A stretch of 16,211 bases of DNA, taken from assembly GCA_014730295.1 (NCBI GenBank), contig WJIN01000106.1, positions 1 to 16,211 on the forward strand, in the 5' to 3' direction. Shown in pieces: positions 1-6,874 of this stretch. The notes beneath the pieces were generated by a model that did not search any database, was not told where the DNA came from, and saw only the letters and a list, made by a program, of their open reading frames with translations. Origin of the DNA: Promethearchaeota archaeon. GTDB lineage: Archaea > Asgardarchaeota > Lokiarchaeia > Sigynarchaeales > SOKP01. Numbering within the stretch: position 1 is the stretch's first letter; each line of letters starts with the position of its first letter. Made by a program: the position numbers and the translations under genes.

Positions 1-31
1 ATTTAGTTAGTTTATTTTACTATTCCCGAAC

Positions 32-51
32 TCTTTATATATTTAAATATA
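32..51 (+). promoter_or_regulatory. TATA promoter of the BRCT gene
   Basis: An AT-only stretch at 34-53 contains a 14-bp perfect palindrome (TATATTTAAATATA, 38-51). It is preceded by CCGAACTC (27-33 region), which resembles a BRE purine element. The transcription start should fall near 70-75, leaving a leader of about 35 bases that contains the Shine-Dalgarno GGAGGG at 90-95, 11 bases before the ATG. Seen in sequence; promoter activity is inferred. Confidence 0.6.
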
Positions 52-106
52 AATCTATCCTATATTTCACTATCCAAAATTACATACACGGAGGGAAAAA
101 CCCAAA

Positions 107-340
107 ATGGGAGAGATTAAAGGCAAGAAATTTTGTTTTACGGGCAAGCTGGACTCGATGACGCGAAACGAGGCACACGAGTTAGTTGAGCAGAAAGGCG
201 GTATCCCCAAGACCAGCATCGTAAAGGATTTGGACTACTTGGTCAGCAACGCCGAGGAGGAGACCACAAAGATCAAAAAAGCCCGCGAGCAAGGCACCGC
301 CATCATTACCGAGCAGGAGTTTTTAGACTTAGTTGGTTAA
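107..340 (+). CDS. Free-standing BRCT-domain protein, LigA-type
   Basis: The 77-residue product is one BRCT domain and nothing else. BRCT domains bind phosphopeptides or DNA ends and mostly occur inside larger repair proteins such as bacterial NAD+-dependent ligase LigA. Residues 6-15 (GKKFCFTGKL) form the first strand and the conserved FTG turn. The central helix (about 21-30) and the GG turn (31-32) follow, then the DYLV strand (43-46), and a final helix begins TEQEFLDL. T12 and the lysine near 55 fit the phosphate-binding pair of LigA-like BRCT domains. The start is supported by GGAGGG 11 bases upstream. By my count 52 of 77 codons end in G or C, far above the metabolic genes here, which suggests high expression or a different origin. 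No ligase gene is adjacent. The domain call is secure; partner and role are unknown. Confidence 0.88.
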   Translation: MGEIKGKKFCFTGKLDSMTRNEAHELVEQKGGIPKTSIVKDLDYLVSNAEEETTKIKKAREQGTAIITEQEFLDLVG

Positions 341-360
341 TATAATCACCCATACTTCCC

Positions 361-401
361 TTTTTTTTAGTCTTAGCTTTTTTTTAGTCTTACCTTTTTT
401 T
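361..401 (+). terminator. Triple T-tract terminator
   Basis: Three T runs (8, 8 and 7 bases, at 361-368, 378-385 and 395-401) lie 20 bases after the BRCT stop. The first two belong to an exact 15-base direct repeat (361-375 and 378-392). Multiple T tracts without a stem are typical of archaeal termination. Confidence 0.65.
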
Positions 402-552
402 AACAACCCTGTATCTTTTTGCGACACAGAGCCCTCAACATATCGTAAATCATCATTAGGATAGTTCCTTTTTCATTTTGTTTGACTAGAATACATCACG
501 CTAACTTCACTCAAACGACCCAATTCTCAAGCGGAGACTCAAAACCTATTCT

Positions 553-771
553 ATGCTGAAAACAGAGCTAAATCAATGTCTGCAAATCTTTTTCACCCCA
601 AAGGTAGAAGAAGCCGACTTCGACGACGAAGAGGACTTAGGCGAGAAGTTTACCATTCCAGAATTCTTGAAGGAATTGTTCTCGCTCCATATCGACGATT
701 ATGAAGACGGAGAGTATTGCATTCACATAAACGACCCCGACCAATCGAAAATGTCCAATTTTATGGTATAA
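553..771 (+). CDS. Small acidic protein of unknown function
   Basis: I do not recognise this 72-residue protein. It is strongly acidic, with clusters of D and E at residues 19-29 and 48-54, and an aromatic/aliphatic middle (FTIPEFLKELFSLHI) that could form one amphipathic helix. The frame is open back to 505 without another standard start. GGAG at 533-536 is 16 bases from the ATG, a loose Shine-Dalgarno. Codons are rich in third-position C and G, as in the BRCT and Hsp20 genes and unlike the flanking AT-rich DNA, which argues that it is truly coding. T-rich DNA (776-810) follows the stop. It may be an acidic partner of a basic protein, but there is no direct evidence. Confidence 0.6.
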   Translation: MLKTELNQCLQIFFTPKVEEADFDDEEDLGEKFTIPEFLKELFSLHIDDYEDGEYCIHINDPDQSKMSNFMV

Positions 772-1132
772 CTCTTTATTTTATGTTTTTTCATTTTCTT
801 TCTCTTTTTATTCACTTTCGTTCAAGTAGATGAGATCGGACTTCTCACATTTTTTTGTCAACAATTAGGTTTCTTCCTTCGATGTTATAATTAATAATGC
901 GATTCTTACTTAAAAATTTTTCAAATCTGTTATATTGAATTAATAGAAAATCACTTTATATAAAAATATGTATTTGTTGAAATGCAAACATCACAGAAAC
1001 TACCCGAGGAATCTCTAAAAGAGCCAAAGCAGTCTGATAAGGCCGATATATGGATTTTTTATATAATTTAGCTTAATTGAACGAAGCGTGATGAGTCAAA
1101 ATTTAGTGAAGATGATGGAGAATCAGCAATAT
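772..1132. other. Intergenic region with hairpin and possible gene remnant
   Basis: T-rich DNA follows the acidic-protein gene. At 831-847 a 5-bp stem (TGAGA/TCTCA) with a 7-base loop is followed by seven Ts (850-856), which resembles an intrinsic terminator. A TATA-like box (CTTTATATAAAA, 954-965) precedes a 29-codon plus-strand ORF at 982-1071 whose codon use looks gene-like (many Q, K, E and S). Beyond its stop the same frame soon opens again with acidic residues into the end of the next gene. This could be the decayed 5' end of a gene or a microprotein. I cannot decide. Confidence 0.35.
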
Positions 1133-2425
1133 TCATCGAAATCCGTAATTTTCTTCAGCAAACTTCTTTAATACAGACCATTGTTCGTCCGTGGTACCAA
1201 AATACTTGAATACCCCTATACCAAACCCAAAATCAAACCCATTTAATTGTTTCAGCATTTCCTCGGCATTACATTCAACTGAATTGGTGATTGCAAGCGC
1301 GGGACTGTTAAATTCATGAGCCCGCTTTTTCATATTCCGTAGAAAATACCAATAAAAGAAATCTCCGACCTTACCCCAAAACCATCCATCATCGCGAGTT
1401 CCCATTAAATAGGGATATTCCATCGGCGAGACGATATCAAACACAGCGGAAAGTTTGTCCCAATTCTGGGCGATTTTCTTGCGGGTAAACTTTTTTTTAG
1501 GTCCGGGAAGGCAAAACCATCCAGTAATACATGTGGAATCGGTTTTTTTAATGGTATTATGTAGCTTCTGCCCATATTGTACAATAATCTCTTCCTTAAA
1601 ATCAAACCACTCTGAACTTTTCATTATTTTTGGTCCAGATCCATATTGTTCCCGAAACCGAGATGTGCACCGCTCACATGTACATAGATCTGTAAATGCA
1701 CCATCATATCGTATATAATCTGCCAGGAATGCATCAACAGAGTACTTACGCACGACTTCTTCAGCTAAGGATACAAGATAATCAACATGCTTACTATTAG
1801 GACACATAAAACTGGTGAGAGGAATATATCCTTTCCCGCGAGTACTTCTTGCCTTTCCTGACTCTCTATCAACTTTCGCTGTTAAAAAAGGGATCTTTTC
1901 TTGAAGTTGTTTAAGAGGTTCATTCTTCCGCTTACTTACCCTCATTTCTCCTTCTGGATGAGTGGAGATATCTCCCTTCTCATACTTCTGCCCATATTTC
2001 TCTCCTTTTTTCCCATGAACACTCACTCTTTCTGGGTGTAAGTATCCTTGATACGCATCATTCATGCTAGTAAAGGATACCAGCAAAGGGAAGCCCCTCT
2101 CCTTACATTCGTCAGAAAACTCACCCAAAATATCTCGATTTGTGGGATTCCAGCCGATCTCTGTGTCCCATACACATGCACCATCCGTATCCTTTACCAC
2201 TAATCCTAATGTGTTAAAATGACACTCTTCTAACTTGTCCATTATTTCTTGTATGTTTAGGGCATTCTCGGCAAATTCATAATCTAATTTTCTGAAGCCT
2301 TTTATTCCACGTACCGGCATTACGGCCATGGCAAAAATTTTATCAAATCCTAATCTGTTCTTGATTGAATCCAGGTTAGCCCTAGGAAAACTAAAATACT
2401 TTGACCATTCTACGTCGGAACCCAT
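1133..2425 (-). CDS. TIM-barrel glycoside-hydrolase-like protein
   Basis: The 430-residue protein has the look of the uncharacterised glycosyl-hydrolase-like (GHL) barrels related to GH13/GH36-type folds. Early strands appear at 30-37 and 72-77 (NTLGLVV), with a strand at 113-118 (PLLVSFT). The key block is residues 230-258: VDAFLADYIRYDG, then C248, C250 and C253 followed by SRFREQYG. The DYIRY strand end plus a CxC..C-x-x-F-R-E-x-Y-G helix recurs in GHL6/DUF-type families, where the Asp is a likely catalytic acid. D330 and E336 (FDIVSPMEYPY) would sit on a later strand. There is no signal peptide, so it should be cytosolic. The start ATG is 54 bases downstream of the Lin0512-like gene, and the two could be co-transcribed. 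Substrate is unknown; family assignment is moderate. Confidence 0.6.
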   Translation of the reverse strand: MGSDVEWSKYFSFPRANLDSIKNRLGFDKIFAMAVMPVRGIKGFRKLDYEFAENALNIQEIMDKLEECHFNTLGLVVKDTDGACVWDTEIGWNPTNRDILGEFSDECKERGFPLLVSFTSMNDAYQGYLHPERVSVHGKKGEKYGQKYEKGDISTHPEGEMRVSKRKNEPLKQLQEKIPFLTAKVDRESGKARSTRGKGYIPLTSFMCPNSKHVDYLVSLAEEVVRKYSVDAFLADYIRYDGAFTDLCTCERCTSRFREQYGSGPKIMKSSEWFDFKEEIIVQYGQKLHNTIKKTDSTCITGWFCLPGPKKKFTRKKIAQNWDKLSAVFDIVSPMEYPYLMGTRDDGWFWGKVGDFFYWYFLRNMKKRAHEFNSPALAITNSVECNAEEMLKQLNGFDFGFGIGVFKYFGTTDEQWSVLKKFAEENYGFR

Positions 2426-2479
2426 TTAAATCATTTTATTTTGTATTGATATAGATGTTTTAAATTTGTGTATGGACAG

Positions 2480-2857
2480 TTATAAATCTACTGACACGGT
2501 TACTGCTGCGTTACAGATGATCATTTGATCTGAAGTGTCCCCTAATTCCTCAATTTGGACACACTGAGCGAGGAGCCCGCCTTTAACGACTTCCAGTGAC
2601 TTTTCTCCGAAAGGGATTGCTTTTAGCACCTTCTTTTTATCAAGGTTATTTGGAAAGGGCGCGCCAATCTTTACATGGACTTTCATATGTAAAAGTTGTT
2701 TCGGTGTTCTTAGATCGCATATTTCAATTAATCCCGTTAGACAGTTATTCGAAATGGCATTTTTTATTGCCTTAATCGCGGCACTCGTACAATTATTTTT
2801 ATGACCGTGCTGATCGGTTCCGCTTCCTACTTGTACGATAAATCTTTTGATTGTCAT
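2480..2857 (-). CDS. Lin0512-family protein of unknown function
   Basis: The 125-residue product matches the pattern of the small conserved Lin0512 family (TIGR02058). The first strand KRFIVQVGSGTDQHG (4-18) is followed by a helix TSAAIKAIKNAISNN (24-38). Next comes a strand with the VHVKIGAPFP turn (60-69), then helix/turn VLKAIPFG (77-84) and VVKGGLLAQC (90-99). The length fits the family (about 110-125 residues). No reaction is known for the family; members are cytosolic and often sit in metabolic clusters. The gene lies between the dehalogenase-like and glycosidase-like genes on the same strand, with its own TATA-like box 30-40 bases upstream and no clear Shine-Dalgarno, so its mRNA may be nearly leaderless. 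Confidence 0.72.
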   Translation of the reverse strand: MTIKRFIVQVGSGTDQHGHKNNCTSAAIKAIKNAISNNCLTGLIEICDLRTPKQLLHMKVHVKIGAPFPNNLDKKKVLKAIPFGEKSLEVVKGGLLAQCVQIEELGDTSDQMIICNAAVTVSVDL

Positions 2858-2887
2858 TCTTTTTTGGTATTTAATTTAGTAATATGG

Positions 2888-2899
2888 TTATATAATCTA
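2888..2899 (-). promoter_or_regulatory. TATA box of the Lin0512-like gene
   Basis: On the minus strand GATTATATAACC lies about 32 bases before the ATG at 2857, which predicts a short or absent leader. This separates the gene from the dehalogenase-like gene, whose stop is 130 bases further upstream. Confidence 0.45.
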
Positions 2900-2987
2900 T
2901 AGACACCTTTATTCTAATCGAAAAAATCTGTATGCATTATCTTGAAATTATAAAAATTCATATAATAAAGAGAGAATATTTTGCGTT

Positions 2988-4064
2988 TTATCGCTTCCAG
3001 AACTCTTTAGGCGTAATTTCGTCTGGGATGTTACTAAATGGACATGCTTTTATGCATTTAGCACAATCAGAACTATAGTGAACCCACGCCTCATAACATT
3101 TTTCCACATCCACGTACCATTTCTTGGCTCCAAAATTATTAGATTTTGAATAGGTTTGATATGTTGGAGTATCATTATAACTAATTGCCCCGAAATCACA
3201 TGCATCCGCGCAACGTTGGCAATTAGTACATGCCTCATTGACTTTATGGATAAATTCAATATCGGGCTCATCTTCTTCTAGCGGCATATTCGTTAACACC
3301 TTACATAGTCTGATTCTTGGTCCGAAGTCTTTAGTTATTAGAATCCCAATCCTGCCTAAAGCACCTAAGCCTGCATCAATGGCTAACGGGATACTTAGCG
3401 CAGTATCATTTGCACATGGTAATGCTGTATAACCGAGATTTCTAATAAACTGAGCCACACATGCGATAGTAAAGCTCATTTTCGAATACCCTAATCCAGC
3501 GGATGCGAATTCCAGAAAGGTAGGAGCACAATTAATCCCATCTGGCTCCATTTCTATCGCCATTACAACGGCGTGAGTAACATCATCGGGTAATGAAATC
3601 TCTGGAAAATTAAGTTCTTGTTTTTCTTGGATTGAAGTAGAATAGAGCTCAACTTTTGTTTTATATAACCAATTCTCATCTAAGGAAGTAATTCCCACCT
3701 TTGACGCCCCGAAAAATTTGGCGGCTTTCTTCATATAAATGCTAAGCTGGTCTGGGGAGATATCTTCTGGAGCTCGATTTCTGACCTCCCCGGGAATATA
3801 ATCTTGTGGAGAATGTTCCGGAAATTTTTCATACGCATACGGCATATGCTTATTAATCGTCCAAGAGGCTGCTGCTAATGCCAAATCAACTCGAGTATAC
3901 CCCTCCTTCCCCGAATCAACTAGATCGGTCATTCCTGTCCTCAATGTTTTATGATAATGGGTAAATTCTGGATCATACAACGATCGATAAATACAATGAT
4001 TTTGCTCGGGAAATCGTTTATACTTCTCAATTTGTAATTCATAAATCTCTGAGGCTTTTTTCAT
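2988..4064 (-). CDS. Cytosolic reductive-dehalogenase-like Fe-S protein
   Basis: The 358-residue protein belongs to the corrinoid/Fe-S reductive dehalogenase (RdhA) superfamily, related to epoxyqueuosine reductase QueG. The cobamide-binding core shows GYTALP (211-216), ND, then PLAIDAGLGALGRIGILIT (226-244), RIRLCKVLTNMPL (250-262). Two [4Fe-4S] sites follow: C279-x2-C282-x2-C285-x3-C289, and C323-x10-C334-x2-C337-x3-C341-P. No twin-arginine signal or membrane anchor is present, so this is a soluble form, not a classical respiratory enzyme. A TTG at 4103 would add 13 residues, but it sits on top of the TATA-like box (4102-4114). The ATG at 4064, about 40 bases downstream of that box, is preferred. 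Substrate is unknown; organohalide reduction is possible, but other corrinoid-dependent reductions are not excluded. Confidence 0.82.
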   Translation of the reverse strand: MKKASEIYELQIEKYKRFPEQNHCIYRSLYDPEFTHYHKTLRTGMTDLVDSGKEGYTRVDLALAAASWTINKHMPYAYEKFPEHSPQDYIPGEVRNRAPEDISPDQLSIYMKKAAKFFGASKVGITSLDENWLYKTKVELYSTSIQEKQELNFPEISLPDDVTHAVVMAIEMEPDGINCAPTFLEFASAGLGYSKMSFTIACVAQFIRNLGYTALPCANDTALSIPLAIDAGLGALGRIGILITKDFGPRIRLCKVLTNMPLEEDEPDIEFIHKVNEACTNCQRCADACDFGAISYNDTPTYQTYSKSNNFGAKKWYVDVEKCYEAWVHYSSDCAKCIKACPFSNIPDEITPKEFWKR

Positions 4065-4101
4065 GCTTACCACTCTTCTATAATGTATTAAAAATTGTTT
4101 C

Positions 4102-4114
4102 AAATTATATAAAT
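4102..4114 (-). promoter_or_regulatory. TATA box of the dehalogenase-like gene
   Basis: Minus-strand AATTTATATAATT lies about 40 bases before the preferred ATG at 4064. A weak GAGTGGT Shine-Dalgarno-like motif lies between. The 182 bases from 4065 to 4246 are shared with the divergently transcribed Gfo/Idh/MocA gene. Confidence 0.5.
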
Positions 4115-4246
4115 TATTCTTTCATTTCAAAATGCGTCTATTAATAAAAGCAAATTATACAGAAACTCTACTCTTCATAAAACACAAAGAATTAATTTCA
4201 TAATCATTAAATTAATGTTAAAGAATAGGAAATGGATTGATGTTGA

Positions 4247-5293
4247 ATGGAAGATTTAAAAGTTGGAATTATTGGTTCGGGATTTGTTGCAGAACATCAT
4301 ATATATGGATATTCCCTATTGCCAAACGTGAAAATAGTAGGAATATGCGCGCTCCATAAAGAAAAACCCATGCAATTGAAGAAGAAATTTGACTTGGATT
4401 GCGAATGGTATAAAGATTATCGCGATTTAGTAAAGCAAGAGTTAGATGCAATCTCAATTTGTTTACCAAATTATTTACATAAACAAGTAGCAATTGATGC
4501 TCTCACTTCTGGTGCTCACGTTCTTATAGAAAAACCTTTAGCCCGAAATGCGGAGGAAGGGAATGAGATGTTAGATGCGGAAAAATCATCTAACCGTAGA
4601 ATTTTTTATTGTGAAAATAATATGTTTGCTCCATGCTTCAGAAAAGCTAAAGAAGTTATTGACGAGGGGGGGATTGGAGAGATTTATATGGCAAACGGGC
4701 GAGAGCAACATTCTGGGCCTCATTCCTCTTGGTTTTATAAAAAAGATAAGGCGGGAGGTGGTGCATTACTAGACTTAGGTATCCATGATATTGCTTGCTT
4801 AGTATGGTATCTTGACTGTGATGTGAAGGAAGTTTTTTGCCAAATGAGGACAGTCAAACCGAACAGGGAAGATTTTGGAGAATGTGAAGTTGAAGATAAC
4901 GCTGTAGGGATTATGTATTTTGAAAATGAGGCGCATGTAATTATCGAAGAGTCTTGGACCAAACCTGGGGGGTATGATATGGGCTTCGAATTGTTTGGAA
5001 TTGATGGTCAGATATCCGTATCCCCGACATTCAATAACCAAATAAGCGTTTATAGTGAAAATGGCTATGGATATGCTGTAGAAAAAGCAAGCTCGACCAA
5101 AGGATGGACTTTTCCGGTACCGAATGAATCGTGGACTTTTGGATATCCGCAAGAGATACGAGAATTTTTGGATGCAATCACCGAAAAGAAAGATATTACC
5201 TCGGACGGTAAATTCGGATTAAAGATCCTTCAGATTGCCGACGCTATGTATAAAAGCGCCCATTCTGGTAAAAAAGAGAAAGTAATTTATTAG
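4247..5293 (+). CDS. Gfo/Idh/MocA-family NAD(P)-dependent oxidoreductase
   Basis: The 348-residue protein has the family's normal length and two-domain layout. The N-terminal Rossmann fold starts KVGIIGSGFVAEHH (5-18), with the GxGxxA dinucleotide loop at G10-S-G12-F-V-A15. The strand ISICLPNYLH (69-78) and the hallmark EKPLA (95-99) follow; K96 is the usual cofactor/substrate lysine. The C-terminal alpha/beta domain carries GGGALLDLGIHDI (170-182), where D176 and H180 match the conserved D-x3-H catalytic motif. Such enzymes oxidise or reduce sugars, inositols or nucleotide sugars. The start has only a poor Shine-Dalgarno (GGATTGATG). It is transcribed divergently from the dehalogenase-like gene. 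Together with the DegT aminotransferase nearby, a (amino)sugar or cyclitol pathway is plausible, but substrate cannot be read from the sequence. Confidence 0.9.
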   Translation: MEDLKVGIIGSGFVAEHHIYGYSLLPNVKIVGICALHKEKPMQLKKKFDLDCEWYKDYRDLVKQELDAISICLPNYLHKQVAIDALTSGAHVLIEKPLARNAEEGNEMLDAEKSSNRRIFYCENNMFAPCFRKAKEVIDEGGIGEIYMANGREQHSGPHSSWFYKKDKAGGGALLDLGIHDIACLVWYLDCDVKEVFCQMRTVKPNREDFGECEVEDNAVGIMYFENEAHVIIEESWTKPGGYDMGFELFGIDGQISVSPTFNNQISVYSENGYGYAVEKASSTKGWTFPVPNESWTFGYPQEIREFLDAITEKKDITSDGKFGLKILQIADAMYKSAHSGKKEKVIY

Positions 5294-5301
5294 AAGAATT
5301 T

Positions 5302-5318
5302 TGAATAGTCAGTATTCA
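5302..5318. terminator. Inverted repeat between convergent genes
   Basis: TGAATA and TATTCA form a 6-bp stem around a 5-base loop, 9 bases after the oxidoreductase stop and 16 bases before the end of the convergent gene. T-rich DNA follows on the plus strand and the region is AT-rich on both sides. It is a candidate bidirectional terminator. Confidence 0.4.
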
Positions 5319-5333
5319 TTCAATTTTATTATA

Positions 5334-5702
5334 TTATTCTTCTTTTTTGACCTTGTTTTGTTTATAACTCGGGTCATACCAAGTTCTCTGAGCTCTTTTA
5401 ATTTGCTCGGGCATATCTTCATACGGGGAGTTCTCTTCTTTTAATTCAAGATTGCTTCCGTAACGTATCTGTGTTTTAGGATGAAGATAGCCCGTCTTGG
5501 CAATGCTATTTGCTGCCCTGAGAGCTGTTCTTCTGGCAATTAGAGAGGTACCCCGAATATAAAAATATTTCCAATGATTGTTTTCGGGAAGAAATTCCAA
5601 GAAAATTCCATCATCCATCTCTCCGTCAGAAGTTATGGGATCATACGTACCCTCAGATTCATTCCATTTTAGTACGAGATTTTCAGAACTCTCTTTACTC
5701 AT
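5334..5702 (-). CDS. Conserved-looking protein of unknown function
   Basis: I do not recognise this 122-residue protein. It has an acidic N-terminal third (residues 1-41) and then a compact core at about 44-82. That core has a strand WKYFYIRGTS, a long basic helix LIARRTALRAANSIAKTGYL and a strand ending in RYGSNLEL. The tail is highly charged (TWYDPSYKQNKVKKEE). The helix with RR and R could contact nucleic acid or an acidic partner, but no known motif is seen. There are no membrane segments and no cysteines. On its strand a TATA box (5754-5764) lies about 50 bases ahead of the ATG, with no good Shine-Dalgarno. It is convergent with the oxidoreductase and divergent from the membrane protein, so it is a single-gene unit. 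Confidence 0.65.
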   Translation of the reverse strand: MSKESSENLVLKWNESEGTYDPITSDGEMDDGIFLEFLPENNHWKYFYIRGTSLIARRTALRAANSIAKTGYLHPKTQIRYGSNLELKEENSPYEDMPEQIKRAQRTWYDPSYKQNKVKKEE

Positions 5703-5753
5703 GATCGTGGTATCTTATTGTGATTTCGTTCTTAATTATTATTTACAAACAAC

Positions 5754-5764
5754 TCATATATAAG
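5754..5764 (-). promoter_or_regulatory. TATA box of the 122-residue orphan gene
   Basis: CTTATATATGA on the minus strand, about 50 bases before the ATG at 5702. The rest of the divergent region to 5976 is AT-rich, with no repeat or conserved motif that I can support. Confidence 0.4.
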
Positions 5765-5976
5765 AATTTGCATGAACCCACATGAATTATATGAAAATCA
5801 GAATTCTTTAGAGATTTTAATTTTTTTCCTAACATCAATCATATTATCTAAACATTAAAATAGGAAAATTTAGATTCTAAATTTGAAGGTTTTTATTTGA
5901 AAGAATATTTATTTTTTCATATTTAGTTAGGTTGGATAGTAATATAATTTTTAATCTTTTGGGGAGTTATTTTTAC

Positions 5977-6834
5977 ATGTTATATGAATTAGAGTCATTC
6001 ACCGAACCAACACGCTATTTTCAGTATGATTATATCTTATTTGATGTTATTTTTCTTACCATCTGGTTATATTTCCTGATAAAAAATAAAAAATGGAAAG
6101 CGCTCGCCTTCGGTCTCTTTTGTGCGTTTTGTGTATATTTAATCGATGCCGTGTGGTGGTGGAACACGAAATTCAACGGCACTTATATAAGAGAGTATTG
6201 GATTGGAGGTGTTGAACTTCCTCGGCCATTGGGAGAGTATTTCTGGATAAAATTTAGTTGCGATTTTATGATGTGCGTATCTTACAGCTTGTTCGCATTC
6301 CCATGGATGTGGATTGTATTTGATAAAATAAATAAGAAATCTTCAAAACAAGAATTTACACGAGAAGATAGAAATGAAGTTGTGTTCTATACGGGATTAT
6401 ATCTTGGTTCGTGGATGCTAATCCCTGCTTTCACTTTACTTGTACCCCTTAATGATACCATGGTCTATACGGTACGTCATATGGACACTCAAATGCTCGT
6501 CTGGATTGGCAATGTTTTTATTGGTTATCTAATTTTAACCATTCTGTATGGTACAAATCTCATTAAGAGAAAAAAGCCAAGCATTATTGTTTATGTATTT
6601 ATAGTAGGATGTGCAGAATCATTTTTCATGGAATTTCCGTTATTTGTATATAGAATTCGTCCAACTGGTCCTATTTTTCTCCTTTTTGAAGTTATTTTCT
6701 TGGTAAATCAAGGTGCTCCTTATCTGTTCATTGCGTATGATCTTGTGTTGCCAACCTTGGGAAAGGGAATAAAACAATTAAAAAGAAAAATTTCTACGCT
6801 GAGTGGGAAAAAAGAGTTAAAAATAGAAGCATAA
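5977..6834 (+). CDS. Polytopic membrane protein, about seven helices
   Basis: The product (285 residues from this start) is an integral membrane protein of unknown function. Hydrophobic segments lie near residues 19-35, 40-58, 89-115, 135-157, 172-190, 201-219 and 230-257 of this numbering, giving about seven helices, with basic loops (KNKKWK, KINKKSSK, IKRKKP) and a lysine-rich C-terminal tail. A WWW run ends the second helix (DAVWWW) and acidic residues occur inside the membrane region (AESFFMEF). These suggest a channel-like or enzyme-like role and not a simple anchor. A TTG at 5932 would add 15 residues. I prefer the ATG at 5977 because GGGGAG (5961-5966) is an ideal Shine-Dalgarno 10 bases before it. 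No family motif was recognised. Confidence 0.72.
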   Translation: MLYELESFTEPTRYFQYDYILFDVIFLTIWLYFLIKNKKWKALAFGLFCAFCVYLIDAVWWWNTKFNGTYIREYWIGGVELPRPLGEYFWIKFSCDFMMCVSYSLFAFPWMWIVFDKINKKSSKQEFTREDRNEVVFYTGLYLGSWMLIPAFTLLVPLNDTMVYTVRHMDTQMLVWIGNVFIGYLILTILYGTNLIKRKKPSIIVYVFIVGCAESFFMEFPLFVYRIRPTGPIFLLFEVIFLVNQGAPYLFIAYDLVLPTLGKGIKQLKRKISTLSGKKELKIEA

Positions 6835-6846
6835 CAAGATAACAAT

Positions 6847-6874
6847 CTAATATATTCCGATATTAGTATTTTTT
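6847..6874. terminator. Hairpin plus T-run between convergent genes
   Basis: CTAATAT (6847-6853) and ATATTAG (6860-6866) form a 7-bp stem with a 6-base loop, followed by TA and six Ts (6869-6874). On the plus strand this has intrinsic-terminator form for the membrane-protein gene. It lies just beyond the stop of the convergent aminotransferase and may serve both. Confidence 0.55.

Noticed and set aside
4065..4103. TTG start for the dehalogenase-like protein
   Set aside because: The TTG adjoins the TATA-like box, so it would lie upstream of the likely transcription start; the ATG at 4064 fits better.
5772..5858. 28-codon plus-strand ORF with a hydrophobic stretch
   Set aside because: Only about 8 bases from a TATA-like box that is better assigned to the opposite strand; no ribosome site; probably chance in AT-rich DNA.
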